This document shows, piece after piece, positions 1 to 8,809 of a DNA stretch of 64,000 bases; the first letter of the stretch is position 1, and every line of letters begins with the position of its first letter. The translations under genes and the position numbers were made by a program. The stretch lies in the NCBI GenBank assembly GCA_005402585.1, contig BIFP01000068.1, positions 248,001-312,000 on the forward strand, written 5' to 3'. Source of the stretch: Micromonosporaceae bacterium KJ-029. GTDB lineage: Bacteria > Actinomycetota > Actinomycetes > Mycobacteriales > Micromonosporaceae. The notes beneath the pieces are model-generated. The model did not search any database and was not told the origin of the DNA. It worked only from the letters and a program-made list of their open reading frames with translations.

Positions 1-1739
1 AGGTCGCCGAACGCGGACGAGGACTGCTCCTGGTCGACCACTTCGCCAGCCGCTGGGGCACCACGTACCTGCCCACCGGCAAGGGCGTGTGGTTCCGCCT
101 GGACCGCCCCGGACCGGACCGGCGGCGCCCGGGCGACTTCGCGGCGCCGGCCAGCGATCCGGACGGCACCGAACAGACCTCCACCCCGAGCGCTGGCGCG
201 ATGAGCGCGCTGATGCAGACCACCCCCGACCCGTACGCCGAGGATCCGCTGCCGGACTTCGCCACCAGCCTGCTCACCCGGGTAGCGGAGATGGTCGGCG
301 CCGCCGGGGGCGTGGTACGGCTGGACCGGGGCGACGGGCAGGGGTCGCAGGTGCTCGCCCGGTACGGCCGGCAGCCCCGGGCCGGCAACGACCTGCTCCG
401 GGTGCCGCTGGCGGTGCACCGCCCGTACGCCGGAGAACTGGAACTGGACACCGCGCCCACCGCGTACGCCCGACCGCTGGCGGTACTGACCGCCGAACGG
501 CTCTCGCTGCACCTGGAGAACGACCGGCTGCGCCGCGCCGACGTCCGCCGGCAGGCCTGGCTAACCTTCCTCGCCGAGGCCAGCGAGCTGCTCGCCCAGT
601 CGCTGGACGTGGAGCTGACCATGGCGCTCATCCCGCAGCTGGTGGTGCCCCGGCTCGGTCAGTGGTGCGCGGTGCACACCACCGACGAGTGGGGCCGGCT
701 GCGCCTCGCGGCGGCCAGCCACGCGGACGAGTCGATGTTGCCGCAGCTGCACGCCACCCTGCGGGAGGCCGGGCCGGACTCGATCCAGGCCCGACTGCGC
801 GAGGCCAGCCGCAACGGCACCCAGGTGCCGCTGGGCGCACCGATGGAGGGCTTCGCCGTCCCCCTGATCGCCCGGGGCCAACGCCTCGGCACCCTGGCTG
901 TCGGGCGGCACCAGCGGCACCGGCACGACCCGGACGAGATCGCGGTGCTGGAGGACGTGGCCCGGCGGGCGGCCCTGGCGATCGAGAACGCCCGGATCCA
1001 CGCCGAGCGCCGCCGGGTGGCGCAGACGCTGCAACAGTCGCTGCTGCCGCCCGTCCTGCCGGTCGTGGAGGGCATCGGCTTCGCCGCCGAGTACGTACCG
1101 ACCGGCGGAGACGCCGATGTCGGCGGGGACTTCTACGACGTGGTGCCGATGCCGGACGGGCGCTGGCTGGTGGTGATCGGCGACGTCTCCGGCAAGGGAG
1201 TCCAGGCCGCGGCGGTCACCGGGCTGGTCCGGGACGTGATCCGGGTGCTCGCCGGGGACGGCAAGCCGCTGCCCGAGGTGCTGGCCCGGCTCAACGAGAC
1301 GCTGGTCGAGCGGGGCGCCGGCCGCTACTGCACGCTTGCGCTCGCGGCCGTCGGCCCGGGCGAGGGCGGCCGGCTCGACGTCGGGCTGCACCTGGCCGGG
1401 CACGACCGCCCGGTGCTGCTGCACTCCGGGGGCGGCCCGGCCACCTTCGTCGGCACCGGCGGCACCGCACTCGGCCTGCTCGACGCGATCGCCTCGCCGA
1501 CCGCGGAGATCGCCCTCGACCCCGGCGACTGCCTGGTCTTCTACACCGACGGGGTGACCGAGCGGCGTCGCGGCCGGGAGCTGTTCGGCACCGGCCGGCT
1601 GCGGGACGCCGCCGCACCGCTGGCCGGCTACTCGGCGGACGTGGTGGCGGCCCGGCTACGCGCCACCGCGATCAACTTCTCGATGGAGGAACCCCGCGAC
1701 GACATCGCCATCCTCGTCCTCCGCAACGACGCGGTCTGA
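1..1739 (+). CDS. SpoIIE-type PP2C phosphatase with N-terminal ATPase and GAF domains (5' partial)
   Basis: The reading frame is open from base 3, so the gene begins before the window. The first visible residues (GRGLLLVDHFASRW) look like the end of an RsbW/GHKL-type ATPase domain, including its glycine-rich G2 region. A GAF-like region follows, then a C-terminal SpoIIE/PP2C phosphatase domain with VGGDFYD, GDVSGKG, FYTDGVTE and DDIAIL metal-binding motifs. Such proteins dephosphorylate STAS anti-anti-sigma factors and so switch on alternative sigma factors. The specific partner is not visible; the stressosome genes 8 kb downstream are one candidate. It ends with TGA at 1739, 8 bp before the end of a convergent gene. 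Confidence 0.85.
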   Translation, partial: VAERGRGLLLVDHFASRWGTTYLPTGKGVWFRLDRPGPDRRRPGDFAAPASDPDGTEQTSTPSAGAMSALMQTTPDPYAEDPLPDFATSLLTRVAEMVGAAGGVVRLDRGDGQGSQVLARYGRQPRAGNDLLRVPLAVHRPYAGELELDTAPTAYARPLAVLTAERLSLHLENDRLRRADVRRQAWLTFLAEASELLAQSLDVELTMALIPQLVVPRLGQWCAVHTTDEWGRLRLAAASHADESMLPQLHATLREAGPDSIQARLREASRNGTQVPLGAPMEGFAVPLIARGQRLGTLAVGRHQRHRHDPDEIAVLEDVARRAALAIENARIHAERRRVAQTLQQSLLPPVLPVVEGIGFAAEYVPTGGDADVGGDFYDVVPMPDGRWLVVIGDVSGKGVQAAAVTGLVRDVIRVLAGDGKPLPEVLARLNETLVERGAGRYCTLALAAVGPGEGGRLDVGLHLAGHDRPVLLHSGGGPATFVGTGGTALGLLDAIASPTAEIALDPGDCLVFYTDGVTERRRGRELFGTGRLRDAAAPLAGYSADVVAARLRATAINFSMEEPRDDIAILVLRNDAV

Positions 1740-1747
1740 GCAGCGGG

Positions 1748-3094
1748 TCAGAGGCCGCCGGGGAGGCGGCCGGGGGCGAGGCGGTGGCCCGGGTCGAGGT
1801 GCTGCTTGACGGCGCGCAGGCGGGCCAGGCCGACCAACTCTCCCCACAGGTCGACGGCCCGCCGGACGGCGAGCGGGGCGGCGAGCACGACGCACCGGCC
1901 CTGCCGGGCGAGCAGAACGCCCCGGACCGCGGCCAGGATCGCCGCGACCCGGTCCGGTGGCATCGCGCCGGGCAGGGCGGCGTGCACCACGCCGAGCCCG
2001 GCCGAGCCGCGGACCGGCACCGGCGTGCCGGACGCGTCGCGCAGCGCGTACACGGCGGCGTGCAGGTCGGTGATCGGCACCTCCAACCGCAGTGCGGTGT
2101 CACCGGGAGCGAACGGGTAGCTCCGCCACCAGGGCGGTGCCGACCGGGCGACCGTCGCCCGGGCGCCGAACAGCGACGTCAGCCGCTCGGCGCGTTCGGC
2201 CACGTCGGAGGGACCGCCCTCGAGCAGTACCACCAGTGAGCCGGCGCCCGCCGGGCCGGTCGGTGCGCGCCCCGCCATGGACGGGTGGAGCGCCATCGAC
2301 TCGGCCCGACGGTCCCGCTGCGGCCGGGATCCCGCGCCGGCCGGCAGGTCCAGCTCGACCGCGGCCGGGTCGAGCCGGGCGGCGAGCACCGCGCGGATCA
2401 GGTCGTGCACCTCCAGCGGTGTCCACACCGGACGCGTCACCCAGACCCGACTGGCCGGCACTGCCTGCACCCGCAGGGTCGCGCTGACCAGCACACCGAG
2501 CCCTCCCTCCGAGCCGCACAGCAGCCGGGCCTGGGCCAACCCGGCCGCCCCGCCGCCGGCCTCGGCCAGCTCACCGTCGGCGGCCAGGTAGCGCAGGCCG
2601 ACGAGTTGGTCGCAGGCGGTGCCGTGCCGGTGCCGCAGCGGGCCGGCCTCGTCCGCGGCGAGCACCCCGCCGACGGTGGCGCCGGGCGAGGGCGCGTCCA
2701 GGGCGAGCCGCTGGCCGGTGCGCTCCAGGGTCGCCTGTACCGCGCGCAGGGGCGTACCGGCGCCGACCTCGGCCGTGCCCTGGCCCGGCGGCTGGTGGCC
2801 GATGCCGGCCAGCCGCCCGGTGTCGAGCATGATGTCGACCCGCTCGGGCGCGGCACCCCAGTCGATTTTGGTGCCGGCGCCACGCGGCACCACCGTCAGG
2901 TCGTGCCGCGCGGCCAGCCGCAACACCTGCGCCGCCGCGTGCGGACCGCCCGGCACCGCCACCCAGCGGGCCGGGCGCCCGGCCACCTCGTCGGCCGGAC
3001 CGGCGAACCGGGCGAAGCGCGGGCCGCAGATCTCGGTCAGTCGGTGGGCGATGTCGAGGGACCCGGACGCGCCGGTGGAACGTGCTGGCACCAT
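1748..3094 (-). CDS. FAD-binding oxidase (GlcE/GlcD-like, FAD_binding_4 family)
   Basis: The protein has about 448 residues. The N-terminal half has the PCMH-type FAD-binding pattern: VVPRGAGTK, then SPGATVGGVLAAD, then a VLVSATLRV-like segment. It resembles glycolate oxidase subunit GlcE and related flavin oxidases; the substrate cannot be read from sequence. I chose the ATG at 3094 because the homologous region begins just after it and a LexA-like box lies 8 bp upstream; an upstream in-frame start at 3277 would run into the divergent protease gene. The SOS-like box suggests DNA-damage control, which is unusual for a GlcE-like enzyme. The stop lies next to the convergent phosphatase gene. 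Confidence 0.8.
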   Translation of the reverse strand: MVPARSTGASGSLDIAHRLTEICGPRFARFAGPADEVAGRPARWVAVPGGPHAAAQVLRLAARHDLTVVPRGAGTKIDWGAAPERVDIMLDTGRLAGIGHQPPGQGTAEVGAGTPLRAVQATLERTGQRLALDAPSPGATVGGVLAADEAGPLRHRHGTACDQLVGLRYLAADGELAEAGGGAAGLAQARLLCGSEGGLGVLVSATLRVQAVPASRVWVTRPVWTPLEVHDLIRAVLAARLDPAAVELDLPAGAGSRPQRDRRAESMALHPSMAGRAPTGPAGAGSLVVLLEGGPSDVAERAERLTSLFGARATVARSAPPWWRSYPFAPGDTALRLEVPITDLHAAVYALRDASGTPVPVRGSAGLGVVHAALPGAMPPDRVAAILAAVRGVLLARQGRCVVLAAPLAVRRAVDLWGELVGLARLRAVKQHLDPGHRLAPGRLPGGL

Positions 3095-3102
3095 GGCGGC
3101 AA

Positions 3103-3118
3103 TCGTACATCTGTTCGA
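3103..3118. promoter_or_regulatory. Near-consensus LexA/SOS box
   Basis: On the minus strand the site reads TCGAAC-AGAT-GTACGA. It differs from the actinobacterial/mycobacterial SOS consensus TCGAAC-N4-GTTCGA at one base. It lies 8 bp upstream of the FAD oxidase start and 58 bp upstream of the divergent protease start, so LexA could act on either gene. A perfect version of the same motif is at 18444-18459. Confidence 0.55.
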
Positions 3119-3176
3119 ACGATCGGGTAGGGGTTTGCTCCGCACAGGAGGCGGGGACGGCCGGTAACGTGGCGCC

Positions 3177-5273
3177 GTGACCACCGAGACTCCCGTACCC
3201 GCAGCCAGGCAGGTGCCGACCGAGCGCGTCCACCACGGCGACACCGTCGTCGACGAGTACGCCTGGCTGGCCACCAAGGACGATCCGGAGACGATCGACT
3301 ACCTCAACGCCGAGAACGCGTGGACCGAGGCGCGGACGGCGCACCTGTCCGGGCTGCGTACGGAGTTGTTCGAGGAGATCCGCCGGCGCACCCAGGAGAC
3401 CGACCTGTCGGTGCCGACCCGCAAGGGCGGACACTGGTACTACACCCGTACCGTCGAGGGCCAGCAGTACGGCGTGCACTGCCGCCGGGCGGTCCGCGAC
3501 GGCGAGACCGCGCCACCGATCAGCTCCGACGGCGCACCGCTGGACGGGGAGGAGATCCTGCTCGACGGCAACCTGCTCGCCGAGGGGCACGACTTCTTCG
3601 CCCTGGGCGCCTTCGACGTCAGCCCGGACGGACGCTGGCTGGCGTACTCCACGGACTTCTCCGGCGACGAGCGGTTCACCCTGCGGATCAAGGATCTCAG
3701 CACCGGTGAGCTGCTGCCCGACGAGATCGCCGGGACCTTCTACGGCACCGCCTGGTCCGCCGACGCCTCGGTGCTGTTCTACATCACGGTGGACGAGGCG
3801 TGGCGGCCCCACCGGGTCTGGCGACATGTGGTCGGCACGGCGACGGCCGAGGACGTGGTGGTGCACTCCGAGGACGACGAGCGGTTCTGGGTCGGGGTCG
3901 AGCTGACCCGGTCGGAGCGGTTCATCGTGATCGACATCGCGAGCAAGCTCACCAGCGAGGTCTGGGTCATCCCGGCCGGCAACCCGACGAGTGAGCCGGC
4001 GGTGATCGCGCCACGCCGGCAGGGCGTCGAGTACTCGGTGGAGCACCACGGGCACCGGTTCCTGATCCTGCACAACGACGGCGCGGAGGACTTCGCCCTC
4101 GCGTACACCTCGGCGGACCGGCCGGGCGACTGGGTACCGCTTATCGAACACACCCCCGGCACCCGGCTGGAGTCCGTCGACGCCTTCGCCGACCACCTGG
4201 TCGTCACCGTACGCAACAACGGTCTGACCGGGCTTCGGGTACTGCCGGTCGGCGGTGGCGACGCCCACGACATCGAGTTCCCGGAACCGCTGCACACGGT
4301 CGGTCTGGACGCCAACCCCGAGTACCGTTCCGGGCGGCTGCGGCTGCGCTACACCTCGCTGGTCACCCCGGACTCGGTGTACGACTACGACGTGGTGACC
4401 CGCGAGATGACGCTGCTGCGCCGTCGACCGGTGCTGCCCGGGCCGGACGGGCGGGCGTACCAGCCGGAGGACTACGAGCAGCACCGGGACTGGGCGCTGG
4501 CCGACGACGGCACGAAGGTGCCGATCTCGCTGGTCTGCCGCCGGGGTACGCCGCGCGACGGCTCCGCGCCCTGCGTCATCTACGGCTACGGCTCGTACGA
4601 GGCGAGCATGGACCCGTGGTTCTCGGTCGGCCGGCTGTCCCTGCTGGACCGCGGCGTGGTCTTCGCGGTGGCCCACATCCGGGGTGGCGGCGAGTTGGGC
4701 CGCCGCTGGTACGACCAGGGCAAGATGCTGGCCAAGAAGAACACGTTCACCGACTTCGTCGCCTGCGCCCGGCACCTGGCGAAGGCGGGCTGGACCGCTC
4801 CGGACCGGCTGGTCGCCCGGGGCGGCTCGGCCGGCGGGCTGTTGATGGGCGCGGTGGCCAACCTCGCGCCGGACGCCTTCACCGGGATCGTCGCGCAGGT
4901 GCCGTTCGTGGACGCGCTCAGCACGATCCTCGACCCGTCGCTGCCGCTGACCGTCACCGAGTGGGAGGAGTGGGGCAACCCGCTGGCCGACCCCGAAGTG
5001 TATGCCTACATGAAGTCGTACACGCCGTACGAGAACGTCGCGGCGCTGGACTACCCGGCCATCCTCGCGATGACCAGCCTCAACGACACACGGGTGCTCT
5101 ACCACGAGCCGGCAAAGTGGATCGCGCGCCTGCGGGCCATCGCTCCTCAGGGTGAATACCTGCTCAAGACCGAGATGGAGGCGGGTCACGGCGGACCGAG
5201 CGGGCGTTACGACGCCTGGCGCGAGGAGGCGTTCGTCAACGCCTGGATCCTGGACCGGCTCGGCCGTGCCTGA
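3177..5273 (+). CDS. ptrB: S9 family prolyl oligopeptidase / oligopeptidase B
   Basis: This 698-residue protein has an N-terminal beta-propeller region and a C-terminal alpha/beta-hydrolase domain. The serine protease triad can be placed: Ser551 in GGSAGG, Asp637 in LNDTRV and His671 in AGHGG. The YGSYE and VAHIRGGGELG segments are typical of oligopeptidase B, which cleaves short peptides, usually after basic residues, in the cytoplasm. No signal peptide is seen. The start is GTG at 3177. It is divergent from the FAD oxidase and shares the 82-bp intergenic region with its SOS-like box. Length and motifs are normal for the family; the PtrB rather than generic POP assignment is likely but not certain. 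Confidence 0.88.
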   Translation: MTTETPVPAARQVPTERVHHGDTVVDEYAWLATKDDPETIDYLNAENAWTEARTAHLSGLRTELFEEIRRRTQETDLSVPTRKGGHWYYTRTVEGQQYGVHCRRAVRDGETAPPISSDGAPLDGEEILLDGNLLAEGHDFFALGAFDVSPDGRWLAYSTDFSGDERFTLRIKDLSTGELLPDEIAGTFYGTAWSADASVLFYITVDEAWRPHRVWRHVVGTATAEDVVVHSEDDERFWVGVELTRSERFIVIDIASKLTSEVWVIPAGNPTSEPAVIAPRRQGVEYSVEHHGHRFLILHNDGAEDFALAYTSADRPGDWVPLIEHTPGTRLESVDAFADHLVVTVRNNGLTGLRVLPVGGGDAHDIEFPEPLHTVGLDANPEYRSGRLRLRYTSLVTPDSVYDYDVVTREMTLLRRRPVLPGPDGRAYQPEDYEQHRDWALADDGTKVPISLVCRRGTPRDGSAPCVIYGYGSYEASMDPWFSVGRLSLLDRGVVFAVAHIRGGGELGRRWYDQGKMLAKKNTFTDFVACARHLAKAGWTAPDRLVARGGSAGGLLMGAVANLAPDAFTGIVAQVPFVDALSTILDPSLPLTVTEWEEWGNPLADPEVYAYMKSYTPYENVAALDYPAILAMTSLNDTRVLYHEPAKWIARLRAIAPQGEYLLKTEMEAGHGGPSGRYDAWREEAFVNAWILDRLGRA

Positions 5274-5339
5274 CCGCCCGGCCATGGCAGTTCGGCGCTG
5301 ACCGCGGGGCTGCGCGAGGCGGGTACGTGTGCCAACGGG

Positions 5340-5381
5340 CTTGATGTCTGTGTGACATGAATATGTCGCACAGACATCAAG
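5340..5381. other. 42-bp near-perfect palindrome (19-bp arms, 4-bp loop)
   Basis: CTTGATGTCTGTG(T)GACAT, a GAAT loop, then ATGTCGCACAGACATCAAG. The arms pair over 19 bp with one mismatch. It starts 67 bp after the protease stop and ends 65 bp before the next start. There is no T-tract, and it is much AT-richer than its surroundings. It could be a terminator hairpin or a regulator's operator. Confidence 0.6.
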
Positions 5382-5446
5382 CTTCGAAGTAGGACTACGC
5401 TGGTGACCACACCGCTACCGGCCGGGTGGATGCCTAGACTGCCCAG

Positions 5447-5665
5447 GTGAGCGATGCCGAAAAGCAGGCCGACGACCTGCCGGCGGCAGACCGGCAGCCG
5501 CCGCCGGAACAGGATCCGGCGGCGGACGGGCAGCCGGTCGCTGGCCGGCGCGGGCCGGTCTGGCTGGTGCTCGGCCTGGCGGCCGCCACCCTGCTGGTCT
5601 GCTTCTGCTCCGCCGCGGTCGGCCTGGCGATCGCCTGGTCCGCTGGCCTCTTCCACACCAACTGA
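5447..5665 (+). CDS. Small single-pass membrane protein
   Basis: This is a 72-residue protein with a proline- and acid-rich N-terminus (about 35 residues), one hydrophobic segment (about residues 39-66: VWLVLGLAAATLLVCFC...) and a short tail. The GTG start at 5447 is preceded by TAGACT about 8 bp upstream, which fits a leaderless actinobacterial promoter. I do not recognise the family. Many actinobacteria carry such unstudied small membrane proteins. It is probably real because the frame is compact, the topology is coherent and it fills an otherwise empty gap. Confidence 0.6.
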   Translation: MSDAEKQADDLPAADRQPPPEQDPAADGQPVAGRRGPVWLVLGLAAATLLVCFCSAAVGLAIAWSAGLFHTN

Positions 5666-5763
5666 CCACCCGCGCTGCCCACACACCTACGAACGCCCGC
5701 GTCCGGGCCACGCCACGCCGACCGGAGGCAGGCCGGGGCGAGCCAGAGCCGCTCTGTCGCTGG

Positions 5764-6102
5764 TCACGCGGGCCGTACCGGACAGCCCAGCCCGGGGCTC
5801 AGTCGGGCCCCGACGGCGACCGTCCACAGGCCGAGATCCACCTGGGCCAGGAACAGGGCCGTCGCGACGACGCCGGTGAAGCCCAGCACGAGGGTGAACC
5901 GGCGCATTGGCCCGAGCACCGCCGACCGCTCGGCCCGTGCCGCCACCAGCAGCGCGACGTTCCCGGGCACGAACACCAACAACGCGGCGAGAAAGTGCCG
6001 GTTCTCGTTGACGTCCGCCGGGTGGATCCCGGCCAGTACGAACCCGGCGGCCCCCACGAGCGCCGACAGCTGGGCGGACCGGGCTGCCACCGGCGGGCGC
6101 AC
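5764..6102 (-). pseudogene. Truncated DUF998-like membrane protein
   Basis: This is a 112-residue reading frame with about three hydrophobic segments and the DUF998-like pattern LAGIHPADVNENRHFLAA followed by FVPGNVALLVAAR. DUF998 proteins are usually about 200 residues with six or more membrane segments. Here the N-terminal helices and the C-terminal part after VDLGLW are missing, and the tail reads as unrelated sequence. I infer a decayed remnant, though a short functional variant cannot be excluded. It is divergent from the sensor kinase gene at 6201. Confidence 0.5.
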
Positions 6103-6200
6103 TACCGCTGCTGCCCCGGTACGGGGTAGGGCTGGGCATACCCACGAAGGTGGATCCAGTCGGCTGGGGTCGGCCTCGCCAGGTCACTAGCGTCGGCGGC

Positions 6201-7490
6201 ATGACACCGCCCGCGCCGACCCACCTCGCCCAGGCCCTGCGCCGCCCGCGCTATCTGCTGACCGGATGGCCGTGGCGCGCGCTGGCCTACCTGCTGACCA
6301 CCGTCCCGCTGGCCGGTGTGCTGTCGCTCGGCCTGCTCGTCGTCGCGGCGCCGCTGGTCGCCGCCGGAAACGCGGTACGTCGCGGCCAGCCCATGCCGTT
6401 GGCGCTCGCCGTGTTCCTGGCGGTCGGCGGCCTGATCGTGCTGGCGCTGGCGCCGTTGCTGAGCGCACCGGTGGCGGCGTTCGAGCGGTACCGGCTCGGC
6501 ATCGTCGACGAGCGACCGCCGGCCGGGCAACCATGGCGCGGAGTCGTCGCGCGCTACACGACCGCCGCCGCGTGGCGGGAGGCCGGGTACCTGTTCTGGC
6601 TCGGCGGCGTCATCCCCGCCCTGTACTGGATGTTCACCGTGCTCGTGCTGCTGGACGTCGTGCTGATCGCGAGCCCGTTCGTGGCCGGTGGCGCCGACGA
6701 GGTGATCCTGATCTGGACCACCGTGGACACGCCCGCGGAGGCAGTGCCGCACGCGATCGTCGGTGTGCTGCTCGCACCGGTGCTGTGGTACGCGACAGGA
6801 GCGCTCGCCGCGGGCCAGGGGGCGGTGGCCCGGTGGATGCTCCGGGCCGCCCCGGACGGCACCGCGCTGCGCGAGGTCACCCGGTCCCGGGCCCGGCTGG
6901 TCGACGCGTACGAGGCCGAACGTCGCCGCATCGAGCGCGACCTGCACGACGGCGCCCAGCCCCGACTGACCAGCCTCAGCCTGCAGATCGGCCTGGCCCG
7001 GCTGGACGTGCCCGACGACTCACCGGCCGCCCGGCCCCTGGCCGTGGCACATGACCAGGCCAAGGGCCTGATGATCCTGCTCCGGCAGATCGTCCGGGGC
7101 ATCCGCCCGCAGAGTCTCACCGACCTCGGGCTGGCCGGCGCGGTCCGCGAACTCGCCGACGAGACCCCCATCCCGGTCGATGTGCACGACGATCTTCGGC
7201 GGCCGCTGCCGGAGGCGGCCGAGACGACCGCGTACTTCGTCGTGTCGGAGGCGCTCGGCAACGTCGTCCGGCACGCGGAGGCGACCCGCGCGCAGGTCCA
7301 CCTGACCGATACCGGCGGCGGGCTGGTGGTCGAGATCACCGACGACGGCAGGGGCGGCGCGGACCCGGCGCGCGGCAGCGGTCTGACCGGCCTCGCCGAC
7401 CGGGTCGCCGCCGCCGACGGGAGGCTGCTGCTGGCCAGTCCGGTGGGCGGCCCCACGGTCGTCCGGGTGGAACTACCGTGGTCGGCGTGA
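6201..7490 (+). CDS. NarL-family sensor histidine kinase
   Basis: The 429-residue protein has four hydrophobic stretches in its first about 210 residues, arranged as membrane helices with no large extracellular sensor. A HisKA_3 dimerisation box follows with the phosphorylated His249 in RDLHDGAQ, and a C-terminal GHKL ATPase domain with EALGNVVRHA (N-box) and DDGRGG (G1). I chose ATG 6201 over an earlier in-frame start because the preceding residues are unlike a protein N-terminus and a TAGCGT -10-like element lies just upstream (possibly leaderless). It overlaps the response regulator by 4 bp (GTGA), so the two form a translationally coupled two-component pair. The signal is unknown. Confidence 0.88.
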   Translation: MTPPAPTHLAQALRRPRYLLTGWPWRALAYLLTTVPLAGVLSLGLLVVAAPLVAAGNAVRRGQPMPLALAVFLAVGGLIVLALAPLLSAPVAAFERYRLGIVDERPPAGQPWRGVVARYTTAAAWREAGYLFWLGGVIPALYWMFTVLVLLDVVLIASPFVAGGADEVILIWTTVDTPAEAVPHAIVGVLLAPVLWYATGALAAGQGAVARWMLRAAPDGTALREVTRSRARLVDAYEAERRRIERDLHDGAQPRLTSLSLQIGLARLDVPDDSPAARPLAVAHDQAKGLMILLRQIVRGIRPQSLTDLGLAGAVRELADETPIPVDVHDDLRRPLPEAAETTAYFVVSEALGNVVRHAEATRAQVHLTDTGGGLVVEITDDGRGGADPARGSGLTGLADRVAAADGRLLLASPVGGPTVVRVELPWSA

Positions 7491-8140
7491 CGCGGGTGGT
7501 GCTCGCCGAGGACGAGGTGCTGCTGCGGGAGGGTTTGGTGGCCCTGCTCGCCCGGTTCGGCTTCGACGTGCTCGACGCCGTCGGCTCGGCGTCGGCGCTG
7601 CTGGAGGCGGTCCGGGCCCACCGGCCCGACCTGGTGGTGACCGACATCCGGATGCCACCCGGGCAGCGCGACGACGGGCTGCGCGCGGCGGTGGCCCTGC
7701 GCGCCGAGCTGCCCGGGCTGGCCGTGGTCGTGCTGAGCCAGCACGTGCAGCCCGAGTACGCGTCGGCACTGCTGGACAGCGCCGACGGCCGGCGGGTCGG
7801 CTACCTGCTCAAGGACCGGGTCGCCGAGGTGAACGAGTTCGTCGACAACCTGCGTACCGTCGTCGCCGGGGGCACGGTGGTCGATCCCGACGTGGTCCGC
7901 CGGCTGCTGCACCGCCCGCGCGACCCGCTCGCCTCCCTCTCCGCCCGCGAGCGGGAGGTGCTGGTGCTGGTGGCCGAGGGGCGGTCCAACGCGGCGATCG
8001 CGGCGGGCCTGCACGTCACCGAGGCGGCGGTCGGCAAGCACATCGGCAACATCCTGGCCAAGCTCGGCCTGCCGCCGGACGACGACACCAACCGGCGGGT
8101 GCTGGCCGCGCTGACCTACCTGCGGGCAAACGCCACCTGA
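7487..8140 (+). CDS. NarL/LuxR-family response regulator
   Basis: The 217-residue protein has an N-terminal receiver domain with the phospho-acceptor Asp53 in VVTDIRMP, acidic-pocket residues AEDE near the start and the conserved Lys in YLLKDR. The C-terminal LuxR helix-turn-helix reads SAREREVLVLVAEG...AAVGKHIGNILAKL. The GTG start at 7487 overlaps the kinase stop by 4 bp. It is the partner of the upstream NarL-type kinase. Transcription ends at a strong hairpin directly after the stop codon. Target genes are not evident nearby. Confidence 0.9.
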   Translation: MTRVVLAEDEVLLREGLVALLARFGFDVLDAVGSASALLEAVRAHRPDLVVTDIRMPPGQRDDGLRAAVALRAELPGLAVVVLSQHVQPEYASALLDSADGRRVGYLLKDRVAEVNEFVDNLRTVVAGGTVVDPDVVRRLLHRPRDPLASLSAREREVLVLVAEGRSNAAIAAGLHVTEAAVGKHIGNILAKLGLPPDDDTNRRVLAALTYLRANAT

Positions 8141-8191
8141 CTCCGGACGCCCGCCGGCCACCGGCTCGGGGTGGCCCGCGGGCGTCCGGAG
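8141..8191. terminator. Bidirectional hairpin terminator
   Basis: CTCCGGACGCCCGC pairs perfectly with GCGGGCGTCCGGAG (14 bp). Inside it, GGCCACC pairs with GGTGGCC after a C/C mismatch, leaving a 7-nt loop. It begins at the base after the regulator stop and sits 14 bp from the stop of the convergent gene, so it can serve both. No T-tract is present, which is common in actinobacteria. Confidence 0.75.
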
Positions 8192-8205
8192 CGGCTGGTC
8201 CGTGG

Positions 8206-8778
8206 TCAGCCGGCGGGCGACCAGGCCGGGTCGCGGCCGGTCACGCCGAGCAGCCGGGGCAGGTCCGGCAGGGCGGCGTCGACGGCCACCGGCTCGGCGA
8301 AGACGCCCATCTGCCGGGCCGTCGGGCCGAGCTGTCCGGCCAGCGCGTGCAACGCGGGCAGCGCCTCCGGGGCCGGCTCGTACGCCTGACCGGTGGCGAC
8401 CGCGAGGTCCCAGCCGTGCACGGTGAGGTCGAGCAGTGCCATCCCGCCCACCACCTGCTGGGGCATCCCCATCCCGGGCGAGACGCCCTGCTCGCTTGCC
8501 GGATCCGACCACGCCTCGATGAGCTGGCGGGTCTCCGTCTCGAACCGGTCGCGCCAGCCGTCGGTGACGTGGTCGGGCTTGTCGGCCCAGGCCACCGACT
8601 GCCGGGCGGCGAGCGCCTGGAAGTTGACCACCACGTCGTAGAGGTGGTTGAGCAGATCCCGGACGGTGTACTCCCGGCAGGGGGTCGGCAGGTCGAGCTG
8701 GTCGTCGGTGATGCCGTGGACCACCGCCACGGTTCGCGGCGCCGCCGCCGCCAGCAGGTCGCTAGTCTGTGTGGCCAT
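8206..8778 (-). CDS. TIGR03086-type DinB-superfamily metal-binding protein
   Basis: This 190-residue protein has the four-helix DinB/mycothiol-maleylpyruvate isomerase N-terminal pattern: LLAAAAPRTVAVVHGI, TPCREYTVRDLLNHLYDV and LLDLTVHGWDLAVATGQ. The conserved His residues (LLNHL; TVHGWD) are the probable metal ligands. Related proteins are thiol- or metal-dependent enzymes of unknown substrate. I use ATG 8778 rather than the longer frame because the extra 21 residues are not family-like. It is divergent from the AraC gene (31 bp apart) and may be controlled by it. Confidence 0.8.
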   Translation of the reverse strand: MATQTSDLLAAAAPRTVAVVHGITDDQLDLPTPCREYTVRDLLNHLYDVVVNFQALAARQSVAWADKPDHVTDGWRDRFETETRQLIEAWSDPASEQGVSPGMGMPQQVVGGMALLDLTVHGWDLAVATGQAYEPAPEALPALHALAGQLGPTARQMGVFAEPVAVDAALPDLPRLLGVTGRDPAWSPAG

Positions 8779-8809
8779 AGGGCCAGCGTATGAGGGTGGT
8801 CTTGAAGAA

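Noticed and set aside
89..2239. 716-residue plus-strand frame over the phosphatase and FAD oxidase genes
   Set aside because: Arg/Gly/Pro-rich shadow that crosses two well-supported genes.
2571..5285. 904-residue minus-strand open frame opposite the oligopeptidase gene
   Set aside because: Composition is typical of a GC-rich shadow frame, there are no domains, and the plus-strand frame has a full catalytic triad.
6554..8512. 652-residue minus-strand frame opposite the two-component genes
   Set aside because: Shadow; the kinase and regulator on the plus strand have complete motifs and a GTGA overlap.
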